Source of the DNA: Zygaena filipendulae
Lineage: Eukaryota > Arthropoda > Insecta > Lepidoptera > Zygaenidae
Direction of reading: 5' to 3'
Length of the DNA stretch: 64,000 nt
NCBI GenBank assembly: GCA_907165275.2
Contig: OU015666.1
Coordinates: 6,850,001-6,914,000 of the forward strand
Made by a program: the position numbers and the translations under genes. Positions 51,301-53,746 of this stretch are shown here, piece after piece (the first letter of the stretch is position 1; every line of letters starts with the position of its first letter). The notes under the pieces are model-generated. The model did not search any database. It was given only the letters and a program-made list of their open reading frames with translations, and was not told the origin of the DNA.

Positions 51301-52926
51301 TTCACTAAACAGGTATTTAATAGTTTTATTTGTACATTATATTTTAATATTTGTAAGCCTTGATCCAGGTCTCATGTAATGTTTTAATATCACTCACTGG
51401 TCTTTTGTGATGTGGCGTGAGACCTGGATGGCTGTCGGCAGGAATTTCATGTTGACAAATGATTCCAGCTTCCTTCTTCGGATATCGAAACTACTTATTC
51501 TTCAACCTATCTACAATCTTTACTTGAAAACTGGATCTTCTGCTATTCCTGTTCCTTCTTCCTCCTGATCTTCGCATCCTGGCCGACGCCACTGCAGCTT
51601 CGGACTCTACGTCTACCACGGATCGCGAAGGCCAGTGATTGTTTTGTATATATTTAAACTTCCTCTTAGATTCTGTACTGATTACACAAAATTATAAATT
51701 TATGAACCGTGTTTTTCTCACGACCCGTTTCACAATGACAATGTTTCTTAATAATAAAAACCTCTTCATCTACTTCTTCAATTATGGCGAAACGCCAATG
51801 ACAATGTTAGATTGTTCCCCAAAGGCTCTCTTGAAAGCCAGTTTCCTGCTCGGGGTCCAAAATAGATGCTGAAAAGTGACCGAAATAACGAAGACAAACG
51901 TGACACGCGTGTTTTCGGTACGGCTTTCACTCGTCAACAACCTCAATCGTAGTTACTCAGTATTCACTTACTTGTCTATGTTTTTTTGCTCTAATGCTCT
52001 CAGAACAATAACGCTTCACGATTTTTGACAAAATCAATTAATAAAATTGCTCGTCATAACGTCGAACAACTGTTTAAATAATTGTTTGTCGCGCGTCGCG
52101 TTGGTTTGCATCTCGTTTGCATAGATGTTTTGGTGACGTCATCCACTGCTAAATTAGGTACGGCTGGCTTAAGGTAACGGCACCGCTCTCCTAGGAAACC
52201 CTAGCTTAAGTTAAAGCAGCTTGTAAAATCGGTAGGATTGCTGTTAGTAAAAGGAAGTACCTATCAAAACTAAGAAAAAACTTATAAAGCATAATAAGAA
52301 TGCAAAAAGAGAAATAGTTGAATTTGATAGAGAAGCCGCGAATAACTCGGTACCGCCCCCTTAGCCAAGTTGACAATCTTTAATCGTTATCGCTCTAAAA
52401 AACTATGGATTTTACCGTAGTGTCACGTGGTTACAAAAAATTGACCACGTGACATGACGATAAGTTAGTTAGTTTTCTATCACAATCAAAGAATGTACTT
52501 GGCTAAGGGGGTAGGTACTTAGAAATTACTGAAATTATGGATCCTCGTAATCGGTGACAAATAGGCCATTTTATACATTTGTCACCAGTGGGGACACTCG
52601 AGGGCCGCAGCCGATAATACAGAAACTGATAATTTATCGTACCTATACCTATTCATTATTCCGACTAATCGACTATATATAAAAATGGACTATTCGATAT
52701 GCGGGTACAGTCGCTCGCGCACGTAGGTAACGGATGGTCGGTCGGTTTCAGTATATCGAATTACCCGTCGTTCAACGAGCACATTCACCCACCGTCACGT
52801 TTCTCAGACGATACGGAGGGCGAGGGCCACCGCCGGCGCAAGCGCGGCCCCCACCCACACCCGGCGCACGCGCCGCACCCCGCCGACAACAAAATGACGC
52901 GAGAAGCCTTCCAGATTAACGTTTAA
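2227..52926 (+). CDS. Dscam2: Dscam-family cell adhesion receptor (Dscam2-like), 34 exons, 5' end outside window
   Basis: Spliced gene span. Joining the 34 GT-AG or GC-AG exons listed below gives 5667 nt, one open frame of 1888 residues plus a stop. Domain order is Ig1 (second half), Ig2-Ig9, FnIII 1-4, Ig10, FnIII 5-6, one transmembrane helix and a cytoplasmic tail, the canonical Dscam layout. Each complete Ig domain keeps its Cys-Trp-Cys core. Dscam proteins are surface receptors for homophilic recognition in neurite self-avoidance and synaptic targeting. Motifs such as FSEQTLQPGP before Ig5, LREGMRAAISC in Ig7, DICPYATFQL and DNLGSTDSEVKKIL in the tail are what I recall of arthropod Dscam2-type paralogues; the exact paralogue is inference. 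Dscam1 is unlikely because no clusters of alternative Ig exons are seen. Signal peptide, promoter and first half of Ig1 lie upstream of the window. Confidence 0.93.
2426..2807. other. Dscam2: Dscam2 intron
   Basis: 382 nt, AT-rich; nothing recognised. Confidence 0.8.
2808..2963 (+). CDS. Dscam2: Dscam2 exon: first half of Ig2
   Basis: Acceptor tgtttag, donor g|gtaaaa; phase 1 in, 1 out. Starts VLNIPWEVHVPDEYVMAGNSA, has the B-strand Cys in ILRCVVAA and the core Trp in TDWLTDDG. This is the position of the exon 4 array in Drosophila Dscam1; here there is one copy. Confidence 0.93.
2964..5007. other. Dscam2: Dscam2 intron
   Basis: 2.0 kb between the two halves of Ig2. Contains a truncated LINE on the minus strand (3272-3816). 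No alternative Ig2 exon was found. Confidence 0.8.
3272..3816 (-). mobile_element. 5'-truncated non-LTR retrotransposon (Jockey/CR1-like), reverse transcriptase C-terminus
   Basis: A 142-codon minus frame (3388-3816) resembles the extreme C-terminus of insect LINE reverse transcriptases: LEKIQNKFTRFLYFK, RRDVALVKYVWRVLRGE, HPEVLRELRLRAP, HRSNLMKFSPLSRAITILN. After the stop the element ends in a (TAAA)n tail, seen as (TTTA)n at 3277-3306 on +. The catalytic domains are missing, so it is dead on arrival. Its GC content is far above the surrounding intron. LINE clade is inferred from memory. Confidence 0.75.
5008..5139 (+). CDS. Dscam2: Dscam2 exon: second half of Ig2
   Basis: Acceptor tgtgcag, donor g|gtaagc; phase 1 in, 1 out. 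Contains LDDGSLYISAVSPDD and the F-strand Cys in FRCRVRDRITG, equivalent to the YQCRTKHRLTGET region of Dscam. Confidence 0.93.
5694..5829 (+). CDS. Dscam2: Dscam2 exon: first half of Ig3
   Basis: Follows a T-rich tract ending aatcag; donor ag|gtaacc; phase 1 in, 2 out. Encodes VLEPRSRRVQAGQTVQLPC and AAHAWPVPTYR, the B strand and approach to the core Trp. Position of the exon 6 array of Dscam1; single copy here. Confidence 0.92.
6992..7300 (-). mobile_element. MITE family A, copy 2
   Basis: Inverted relative to 1361-1693: begins AGGGATGTTGATGAC, then AATTAGTCCGTCAGTTAG, has the shared GTGACGTCACGTGAAATTTC segment and ends with the GGACTAA side. Confidence 0.65.
8155..8373 (+). mobile_element. 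Retroelement 3' end with poly(A)
   Basis: GC-rich block ending ATCACTTACCATCAGGTG...TTTGCCCTCTATGACAT plus a run of A. This tail is familiar from lepidopteran SINEs and LINEs. The 64-codon open frame across it (ATHLQAFWCCRCLWAA...) is a repeat by-product, not a gene. Confidence 0.6.
10046..10205 (+). mobile_element. Possible tRNA-derived SINE
   Basis: TTGGCACAGTGATCACC looks like an A box and GGGTTTGATTCCC like a B box about 45 nt later, followed by a variable body and ATT repeats. No cloverleaf was drawn. Confidence 0.35.
10255..10442 (+). CDS. Dscam2: Dscam2 exon: second half of Ig3
   Basis: Acceptor atttgtag, donor g|gtaaat; phase 2 in, 1 out. Completes the YRWFRV core Trp, then LGGGLLSLKAARREDTGRF and the Cys in VCWLNNTVGA, ending FTLTVT. 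It lies 4.4 kb from the previous exon. Confidence 0.93.
10707..10979 (+). CDS. Dscam2: Dscam2 exon: complete Ig4
   Basis: Acceptor ttattccag, donor g|gtaaat; phase 1 in, 1 out. One exon holds an entire Ig: Cys in SLECKISGYP, Trp in LVYWIHNG, Cys in IYQCFASN. The last residues (DYGIWEYNADG) do not look like the usual alternating G strand. A second in-phase donor after position 10955 would trim eight codons, so the 3' edge is slightly uncertain. Confidence 0.88.
11096..11330. repeat. Foldback repeat family C, copy 1
   Basis: About 235 bp palindrome: CCGCACTCAGAGTCGAC at one end and its complement at the other, with internal arms around TGCCGCAATCAGA. Close copy at 58261-58493 in a CWF19L1 intron. 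Confidence 0.7.
12133..12237 (+). CDS. Dscam2: Candidate 35-codon cassette exon between Ig4 and Ig5
   Basis: A GC-rich 105-nt block in AT-rich intron, with a good acceptor (tgtatttgcag) and donor (gag|gtacgt). It is open in the gene's frame with phase 1 on both sides, so including or skipping it keeps the frame. It would encode a basic, Ser/Thr/Arg-rich, non-Ig linker starting VSDGRVRAAGNRS. Direct joining of Ig4 to Ig5 already gives the normal spacing seen in Dscam, so this may be an alternative exon or a false signal. No homology is recognised. Confidence 0.35.
15714..15746. repeat. (CACT)n microsatellite
   Basis: About eight CACT units; the inverted relative has (GAGT)n at about 49626-49661. 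Confidence 0.85.
16864..18408. mobile_element. Nested insertion with 156-bp tandem repeats
   Basis: 1545 bp inserted into the palindrome with no visible target duplication. Ends are related in inverted orientation (GGACCAAATGCTGCCCAG near the left, CTGGGCAGCACTTGGTCC near the right). Its 16990-17150 segment recurs diverged at about 60210-60345 and 63120-63260. Confidence 0.65.
17478..18380. repeat. 156-bp tandem repeat array
   Basis: GGAACATAATGTACTATG recurs near 17556, 17711, 17869, 18025, 18181 and 18337, spacing 155-158 bp. Each unit includes TCCTGGGCAGCACTTGGTC, that is, copies of the element's own terminal repeat. Confidence 0.85.
19053..19333 (-). mobile_element. MITE family A, copy 3, with local triplication
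   Basis: Inverted copy. The start segment TTGACGACTTTTGAAAATC is present three times in tandem (about 19060-19138), and the middle is shortened relative to other copies. Confidence 0.65.
19491..19670 (-). mobile_element. Helitron-like fragment
   Basis: Diverged copy of the CCCGCG hairpin family: CGGTTTCACCCGCGTGAA at the left, then GTGCAACCATTTAGGAG and a short dinucleotide-rich end. Confidence 0.4.
20467..20680 (-). mobile_element. Helitron-like element
   Basis: Same termini as 40154-40366: hairpin CCGC...GCGG near the 3' end (CTAG mutated to CAAG) and 5' TCACGTGTCACG (seen as CGTGACACGTGA at the right), inside TATATA. Confidence 0.55.
21854..21998 (+). CDS. Dscam2: Dscam2 exon: first half of Ig5
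   Basis: Acceptor ttgttacag, donor ag|gtacta; phase 1 in, 2 out. Encodes SKPELVYWFSEQTLQPGPS then Cys in LKCVAMGHPPP and Trp in FTWLLDGFPIP, closely matching Dscam2-type Ig5. It is preceded by a 10.9 kb intron. Confidence 0.94.
21999..22328. other. Dscam2: Dscam2 intron
   Basis: 330 nt, mostly the AT-rich palindrome at 22115-22199. Confidence 0.85.
22115..22199. repeat. AT-rich double palindrome
   Basis: AAGCTTACTAAACATAT repeats and their complements form two adjacent hairpins within the 330-nt intron that splits Ig5. Confidence 0.75.
22329..22591 (+). CDS. Dscam2: Dscam2 exon: end of Ig5 and start of Ig6
   Basis: Acceptor atccttag, donor g|gtgagt; phase 2 in, 1 out. Carries VVGQHVTLQDDVVSHLNV, Cys in EYACVAANSAG, the strongly conserved Dscam linker VYGLPYIREMPK, then Ig6 Cys in IIKCPVAGYPIE and Trp in ITWERG. 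Confidence 0.95.
23837..24339. mobile_element. MITE nested in Harbinger-like remnant
   Basis: Terminal inverted repeats of about 50 bp starting ACACCGGCAGAATTAG, extending through the AAAAAGGCAGAGTATAGAAA segment on both sides, flanked by TATA. A TA duplication would suit Tc1/mariner, but this is not proven. Confidence 0.7.
24350..24622 (+). mobile_element. Helitron-like element
   Basis: Begins TCACGTGTCACGCTG after A, ends in a CCGC-type hairpin then GGGGGACAGCTAG before T: the A|TC...CTAG|T arrangement of Helitrons. 273 bp, no coding capacity. Confidence 0.6.
24654..24836 (+). pseudogene. MADF-domain fragment of a Harbinger-type transposon protein
   Basis: 60 codons from ATG to TGA: VKLLELYNDFPCLWDLTNKD, YLRNQAYTILFESFKSR, matching the start of a MADF domain (LI-L-YP-LWD--hkdY-n...A). 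It stops at the element's right terminal repeat, so most of the domain and all downstream parts are missing. Transposon-derived, not a host gene. Confidence 0.6.
26197..26422 (+). mobile_element. Helitron-like element
   Basis: Ends ATTATCGCGGGAGAAACTGC, then CGGGACAGCTAG before T. The 5' part (GACTGACGGATCAACGCACA) recurs as a fragment at about 46310-46400. Confidence 0.55.
26990..27169 (+). mobile_element. Helitron-like fragments
   Basis: Two CTGCGGGAATTC / CACGCGGGTGAA stretches at about 26995-27035 and 27115-27169; the last ends GGGCACAGCTAC, a mutated CTAG terminus. Confidence 0.4.
28901..29062 (+). CDS. Dscam2: Dscam2 exon: second half of Ig6
   Basis: Acceptor gaccgccag, donor g|gtaaat; phase 1 in, 1 out. 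Encodes DGQTLPLNRRQRVFPNGTL, Cys in TYTCQATNRQ and the G strand DVEVQIL. The acceptor has a short pyrimidine tract, but the frame match is unambiguous. Confidence 0.94.
29063..29740. other. Dscam2: Dscam2 intron before Ig7
   Basis: 678 nt, no repeat recognised. This is where a second Ig7 exon would be expected; none is seen in any frame. It is less AT-rich than most introns of the gene. Confidence 0.8.
29741..30040 (+). CDS. Dscam2: Dscam2 exon: complete Ig7 (single version)
   Basis: Acceptor ctcttccag, donor g|gtatag; phase 1 in, 1 out. One exon for all of Ig7: LLREGMRAAISCQILEGDLP, Trp in FRWEKNGQ, Cys in NYTCIASNVAGSERF. Dscam2 of Drosophila and its bee relative have two mutually exclusive Ig7 exons, and Dscam1 has dozens. 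The flanking introns (678 and 361 nt) contain no second Cys-Trp-Cys exon that I can find. Confidence 0.95.
30041..30401. other. Dscam2: Dscam2 intron after Ig7
   Basis: 361 nt, AT-rich; no exon or repeat seen. Confidence 0.8.
30402..30521 (+). CDS. Dscam2: Dscam2 exon: first half of Ig8
   Basis: Acceptor cattttag, donor g|gtaagt; phase 1 in, 1 out. Starts VPPRWRLEPNDVAVAAGQDV, with Cys in LQCQADGYPKP and Trp in ITWKKAVG, a highly conserved Dscam stretch. Confidence 0.95.
30522..30920. other. Dscam2: Dscam2 intron
   Basis: 399 nt. A short direct repeat (ATGTACAAAGACCATTGATG, at about 30535 and 30560) lies near the donor; otherwise nothing. Confidence 0.8.
30921..31094 (+). CDS. Dscam2: Dscam2 exon: second half of Ig8
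   Basis: Acceptor tgttcag, donor g|gtgagt; phase 1 in, 1 out. Encodes GNTPGEYKDFMFEGS, LENGSLVFERVAKDSEGHY and Cys in LCEARNDIGAGLS, matching the TPGEYKD signature of Dscam Ig8. Confidence 0.95.
31440..31612 (-). mobile_element. Possible tRNA-derived SINE
   Basis: On minus: GGTGCCTAGATGGTTGATGA (A-box-like), GCGGGTTTGATCCCACACAT (B-box-like), then ATAAGCATTTATTTGTGTTT, a body familiar from lepidopteran SINEs. Confidence 0.45.
32727..32890 (-). mobile_element. Helitron-like element
   Basis: GAGCTGTTGTCCGAGGTTTC, ACCCGCGG and GTCCTTCTCTGTACCCTTGA mark the common family, inverted. Confidence 0.5.
33601..33840. mobile_element. MITE family E, copy 1
   Basis: 240 bp; terminal inverted repeats CTAATGTTAATTGGACATAG / GCGTCCAATTAACGTTAG, then GATAAGCAATA on both sides and a GTTAACCCACA / TGTGGGTTAAC inner pair. 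Second copy at 57581-57817. Confidence 0.75.
35012..36190. repeat. 100-bp satellite array with 400-bp higher-order repeat
   Basis: CGTGATCACATAGATAT recurs exactly every 100 bp from 35111 to 36111, with one further unit at the left (from 35012), about 12 copies with almost no indels. Diagnostic variants (TATCAC versus TATGAC, CACGACGGG, CTATCTAACATT, GATACAGG) recur every 400 bp, so units 35111-35510 and 35511-35910 form a four-unit higher-order repeat. Confidence 0.93.
38270..38386. repeat. Foldback repeat family B, copy 2
   Basis: Partial copy: CATCGTCATGTCACGTGG core and the right arm GGATTGTCAACTTGGCTAAG. It ends about 70 bp before the Ig9 exon. Confidence 0.55.
38459..38609 (+). CDS. 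Dscam2: Dscam2 exon: first half of Ig9
   Basis: Acceptor tttgacag, donor ag|gtaaga; phase 1 in, 2 out. APARFQMKTKTVQVTAGEAA, Cys in LQCTATGDSPLE and Trp in VSWRSP, then a His-rich loop (HHHTIAHH). It is preceded by a 7.4 kb intron containing a satellite. Confidence 0.93.
38891..39041 (+). CDS. Dscam2: Dscam2 exon: second half of Ig9
   Basis: Acceptor tctacag, donor gag|gtaaat; phase 2 in, 0 out. RYTIREQVLDDGLVSELSI, QTYRQDTGALTCRASNAYGQ with the F-strand Cys, ending LVVQE, as in Dscam2-type Ig9. Confidence 0.95.
39120..39249 (+). CDS. Dscam2: Dscam2 exon: first half of FnIII-1
   Basis: Acceptor cttgacag, donor g|gtttaa (weak); phase 0 in, 1 out. VPEMPKNIRI, ISWTQPYAGNSPIINYIVQYKE, the Trp and Tyr core of a fibronectin III domain. 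Confidence 0.93.
39328..39495 (+). CDS. Dscam2: Dscam2 exon: second half of FnIII-1 (GC donor)
   Basis: Acceptor ttttgcag, phase 1 in, 1 out. PGSVTSANVQNLQPATSYHL and RIIAENRLGQSEPS complete FnIII-1. The donor is non-canonical: ag|gcaagc, a GC-AG intron. No GT in phase is available at this point, and the next exon joins in frame. Confidence 0.93.
39570..39700 (+). CDS. Dscam2: Dscam2 exon: first half of FnIII-2
   Basis: Acceptor gatttcag, donor gaa|gtaagt; phase 1 in, 0 out. VPSGPPLDVRVEAKSSTEL, VSWEPPQRDLWNGNILGYYV, the Dscam FnIII-2 WNG-ILGYYVG motif. Confidence 0.95.
39825..40035 (+). CDS. Dscam2: Dscam2 exon: second half of FnIII-2
   Basis: Acceptor gccttttag, donor g|gtaaca; phase 0 in, 1 out. 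Gly/Ser/Thr-rich C-D region, then ISGLQKHAGYAVVVQAYNSR and GAGPASPPTTATTMED, standard FnIII E-G strands. Confidence 0.94.
40154..40366 (-). mobile_element. Helitron-like element in short intron
   Basis: On minus: TCACGTGTCACGTTGTTTGT start, hairpin CCGCGGATGAAATCGCGG and CAGCTAG end, flanked A/T. 213 bp, close to 20467-20680 and 24350-24622. Confidence 0.6.
40377..40403. repeat. (ATAAG)n microsatellite
   Basis: Five ATAAG units directly beside the Helitron-like element and 22 bp before the FnIII-3 exon. Confidence 0.85.
40425..40571 (+). CDS. Dscam2: Dscam2 exon: first half of FnIII-3
   Basis: Acceptor gtttttag, donor g|gtaagt; phase 1 in, 1 out. VPSLPPGALSCTALSSQSV, RVSWEPPPMRGRNGILQGY, VTYAPITDWY. 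A Helitron-like insertion and an ATAAG repeat end just upstream of the acceptor. Confidence 0.95.
40669..40824 (+). CDS. Dscam2: Dscam2 exon: second half of FnIII-3
   Basis: Acceptor actttcag, donor g|gtaacg; phase 1 in, 1 out. ISGLHTTLLGLRRYTNYSV, CAFTAAGDGVRAAPVYCHTE, matching the LKKYTNY and GGDGVRS-P elements of Dscam FnIII-3. Confidence 0.95.
40964..41103 (+). CDS. Dscam2: Dscam2 exon: first half of FnIII-4
   Basis: Acceptor atttttag, donor gag|gtaagt; phase 1 in, 0 out. VPSAPADIKAAVSSRNKILV, SWLPPALPNGVLVGYTLYM, with the PNG turn and core Trp of Dscam FnIII-4. Confidence 0.95.
41373..41529 (+). CDS. Dscam2: Dscam2 exon: second half of FnIII-4
   Basis: Acceptor gtttgacag, donor g|gtgaga; phase 0 in, 1 out. 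EGTHKRMLSPSTLSHETSR, HQFWVSASTRLGEGEATRVV, ending VLPSDT, equivalent to YEFWVTASTTIGEGQ in Dscam. Confidence 0.95.
41604..41781 (+). CDS. Dscam2: Dscam2 exon: first half of Ig10 (GC donor)
   Basis: Acceptor catttcattcag, phase 1 in, 2 out. VPARITSFSRNLVTACKENI, Cys in LPCNKVGIPTP, Trp in TTWSMNG, then NDGTLIIR. The donor is ag|gcaagt, the second GC-AG intron of this gene; the codon split at the junction is completed by the next exon. Confidence 0.93.
41782..42355. other. Dscam2: Dscam2 GC-AG intron with dispersed repeat
   Basis: 574 nt. Positions 41975-42240 are a dispersed repeat (CTTCTTTAATAATGGCGTCT, GGCGAAACGCCATTGACAAT, GTTTTCGGTACGGCTTTCAC) also found split at 50993-51060 and 51722-51945. 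Confidence 0.8.
42356..42546 (+). CDS. Dscam2: Dscam2 exon: end of Ig10 and start of FnIII-5
   Basis: Acceptor attaatcag, donor g|gtattt; phase 2 in, 1 out. Cys in NYTCTVENAHGRDEV closes Ig10; VPPQPPVLAVVDSYADSLHL and QWSDQGDGGSPILG open FnIII-5. Noticeably GC-richer than the FnIII-1 exons. Confidence 0.94.
42547..42996. other. Dscam2: Dscam2 intron
   Basis: 450 nt; its 3' third is the perfect hairpin 42845-42977. The rest is plain AT-rich sequence. Confidence 0.85.
42845..42977. repeat. Perfect 59-bp inverted repeat (foldback element)
   Basis: Left arm 42845-42903 and right arm 42919-42977 are exact reverse complements, GGGCTAAGATGCGC...TCGTCGAC, around a 15-nt loop. No mismatch in 59 bp suggests a young insertion or gene conversion. 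The right arm ends 19 bp before the next exon. Confidence 0.95.
42997..43182 (+). CDS. Dscam2: Dscam2 exon: second half of FnIII-5
   Basis: Acceptor catttctag, donor g|gtaata; phase 1 in, 1 out. GYVINYKREHGDWEELQVEA, LPNLWCGTHYQLYITAFNRI, GTGLPCDIVHAYTKG, strongly conserved in Dscam. A perfect hairpin ends 19 bp before the exon. Confidence 0.95.
43309..43445 (+). CDS. Dscam2: Dscam2 exon: first half of FnIII-6
   Basis: Acceptor ttttctag, donor cag|gtacaa; phase 1 in, 0 out. VPVKPKHSQMITLNSTTVTV, LDSWGDGGCGILYFVIEYRE, the WGDGGC signature of Dscam FnIII-6. Confidence 0.95.
43446..44528. other. Dscam2: Dscam2 intron
   Basis: 1.1 kb, AT-rich; nothing recognised and no extra exon seen. Confidence 0.75.
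44529..44685 (+). CDS. Dscam2: Dscam2 exon: second half of FnIII-6
   Basis: Acceptor gcgtggacag, donor g|gtaagc; phase 0 in, 1 out. WRLVSNSV, FSVPGLTPAAHYQLRITAHN, NAGHAVALYNFTTHS, as in the last FnIII of Dscam. Very GC-rich, with most third positions G or C, unlike the neighbouring FnIII exons. Confidence 0.94.
44686..45094. other. Dscam2: Dscam2 intron
   Basis: 409 nt, nothing recognised. Confidence 0.8.
45095..45235 (+). CDS. Dscam2: Dscam2 exon: juxtamembrane region and transmembrane helix
   Basis: Acceptor tggtccag, phase 1 in, 1 out. Short Ala/Gly-rich stalk, then a hydrophobic helix (ALSLLVLGALVAIVLLV) and the stop-transfer RR. This is the only transmembrane segment in the window. 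The donor is the least certain of the gene: aca|gtgcgt is chosen because GC content falls after it and +5 is G; two further in-phase GT sites follow within 30 nt. Confidence 0.8.
45236..45802. other. Dscam2: Dscam2 intron
   Basis: 567 nt if the preceding donor is right; nothing recognised. Confidence 0.7.
45803..45958 (+). CDS. Dscam2: Dscam2 exon: cytoplasmic tail, part 1
   Basis: Acceptor ttactttag, donor g|gtacga; phase 1 in, 1 out. Acidic and Gly-rich start (GGGTETVATES), then AQLQNKVNRDQQYLAAKAQQ and a Pro/His stretch PAPPHHYKH. NRDQQYL is recalled from arthropod Dscam tails. Confidence 0.88.
45959..46556. other. Dscam2: Dscam2 intron
   Basis: 598 nt; contains Helitron-like sequence at 46112-46292 and a second fragment to about 46400. 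Confidence 0.8.
46112..46292 (+). mobile_element. Helitron-like element
   Basis: The clearest 3' end of the family: CCGCGGGTGAAACCGCGG hairpin, then CGCACAGCTAG before T. The 5' part contains TTACTCAATCACGCAAAAAC. Confidence 0.6.
46557..46714 (+). CDS. Dscam2: Dscam2 exon: cytoplasmic tail with conserved DICPYATF motif
   Basis: Acceptor tttcctcag, donor aaa|gtaaat; phase 1 in, 0 out. EYIEDICPYATFQLTKPTAY is diagnostic of insect Dscam tails; then Ser/Tyr-rich SESSYSGNVYSGPYHSVRG, with several potential phosphotyrosines. Confidence 0.95.
46796..46868 (+). CDS. Dscam2: Dscam2 exon: cytoplasmic tail, short basic exon
   Basis: Only 73 nt. Acceptor tcttacag, donor g|gtacaa; phase 0 in, 1 out. GKEPEYTKVRRKGNRLRDPH then SESQ. 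The frame links the exons on both sides. Confidence 0.9.
46869..47521. other. Dscam2: Dscam2 intron
   Basis: 653 nt, AT-rich; nothing recognised. Confidence 0.8.
47522..47680 (+). CDS. Dscam2: Dscam2 exon: cytoplasmic tail, acidic region
   Basis: Acceptor tgttgcag, donor t|gtaaat; phase 1 in, 1 out. ESDNLGSTDSEVKKILTLHL, PITEYEDDASDDASAP, a motif block I recall from Dscam2-type tails, followed by a Pro/Arg-rich end. Confidence 0.94.
47906..48476. repeat. Intact 571-bp palindrome
   Basis: GATCCCATCAAAAACAAACT at the left and its complement at the right; arms of about 260-280 bp nearly perfect, centre near 48191, with GCTTGGCGATCACGTGAAAA in each arm. Confidence 0.9.
48896..49058. repeat. (TATG)n microsatellite
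   Basis: About 40 units with TGTG interruptions. Open in several frames only because of the repeat. Confidence 0.95.
49085..49231 (+). mobile_element. LINE 3' tail
   Basis: GGTTGACTGGCAGAGAATGC, GGCATTAAGTCCGCCTTTTG, then (AAATA)n: a typical lepidopteran non-LTR 3' UTR with A-rich tail. Confidence 0.6.
50340..50431 (+). mobile_element. Helitron-like 3' fragment
   Basis: Ends TGGCGGGTGAAACCGCGCAG then CATAGCTAG before T. Confidence 0.5.
50445..50646 (+). mobile_element. Helitron-like element next to Dscam2 exon
   Basis: A|TCTCGTGTCACGGTG start, TGCGGGCGAAACCACGG hairpin and GGCGCAGCTAG|T end; 202 bp. It stops 27 bp before the exon at 50674. Confidence 0.55.
50674..50839 (+). CDS. Dscam2: Dscam2 exon: cytoplasmic tail, Ser/basic region
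   Basis: Acceptor cttacag, donor ag|gtgaac; phase 1 in, 2 out. Poly-Ser stretch, then ENSLGGVVRKAFPSRKGKAG and RHVRSSSGYSSHNDETTF. A Helitron-like element ends 27 bp upstream of the exon. Confidence 0.93.
50870..52206. mobile_element. Possible large terminal-inverted-repeat element
   Basis: AGCTAGGGTTTCCCAGGAGA GCGGTGCCGTAA at the left and its near-complement (TAACGGCACCGCTCTCCTAG...) at the right, about 35 bp each, enclose 1.3 kb including the dispersed repeat. No transposase frame seen. Confidence 0.55.
52355..52512. repeat. Foldback repeat family B, copy 3
   Basis: CCCCTTAGCCAAGTTGACAA / TACTTGGCTAAGGGGG outer arms, TGTCACGTGGT / ACCACGTGACA inner arms. 240 bp before the last Dscam2 exon. 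Confidence 0.75.
52752..52926 (+). CDS. Dscam2: Dscam2 terminal coding exon, ends QINV
   Basis: Acceptor ggtttcag, phase 2 in, stop TAA at 52924-52926. SISNYPSFNEHIHPPSRFSD joins naturally to the preceding TTF; then a basic His/Pro-rich stretch and the terminus REAFQINV. V at position 0 and I at -2 fit a class II PDZ ligand, which is inference. The frame is open further upstream, but the acceptor and phase set this start. Confidence 0.94.
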
Positions 52927-53117
52927 GAGCTTGATCGATGTTTTTATTCGAGTTTGATAGAAAACCTTTGTTTACATCAGAGATTAAGGCAAAGGGGTCA
53001 AGAACCTTACAGTGTGTGAAACTGGTATGACTCCTCTAAGGGAATCTCTCATTTAAAGCAACAGTGTCGTTCTTTTAAATTGTGATAATTAATGTCACAT
53101 GTGTATCGATAACCAGA

Positions 53118-53288
53118 GGCCTTAGCCAAATTGAGTTTTTTAATTGTTAACGTTTAGAAAACTGAGGAACTTATCGCCATGTCACGTGGTCATGAAACAC
53201 GATTTTTCGTTACCACGTGATATGCCTATGAGTTCCGTAGTTTTCTATAGCAATTACGATTAAAAATTGTCAACTTGACTAAGACGCC
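53118..53288. repeat. Foldback repeat family B, copy 4
   Basis: GGCCTTAGCCAAATTGAG / AACTTGACTAAGACG ends and CATGTCACGTGGT / ACCACGTGATATG core, 190 bp past the Dscam2 stop, so probably in its 3' UTR. Confidence 0.7.
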
Positions 53289-53746
53289 TGGTCCCTTATT
53301 CACTATGACCACAACACGACTCGAAGATAACGCGCAACGAAAACTGCTTTTTCCTCTCGTTAAAGAAGTTTCACTTCAAAAAAATACGTTTACTACGTGT
53401 CTTATGGCATACAGAATTTTAATTTCTAATATTTTGGCACCTGAAGCGTTTGGGATCGTGTTTCTAGGACGCGCGTTATAGGCAACGAATCTAACGAATC
53501 TTATTGATCATAGTGAATAAGAGCCCAGGACTCGGTAATTCATTATGACACACAGATTACAGACTGCCAAATCACCTGTAAAAATTAAACGTGCAACGAC
53601 TGAATGTTATGGGCTTTCTTCACAATGGGCCATGATGGCCCATCAAATGATCGTCCATCACGGCCGCCATGATCGGGCAACTCTTGATAAGACATCTATC
53701 GTTGTTCATTGGTAGATGCTAATAATGAAATGGCTTATACCGTCGG

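Larger units (their letters stand above)
50840..52751. other. Dscam2: Dscam2 last intron
   Basis: 1.9 kb. Dispersed repeat at 50993-51060 and 51722-51945, apparently split by about 660 bp of unrelated sequence; foldback B copy 3 at 52355-52512. GCTAGGGTTTCCCAGGAGAG near 50870 and its near-complement CTCCTAGGAAACCCTAGC near 52185 suggest a further terminal inverted repeat element of about 1.3 kb. Confidence 0.75.
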
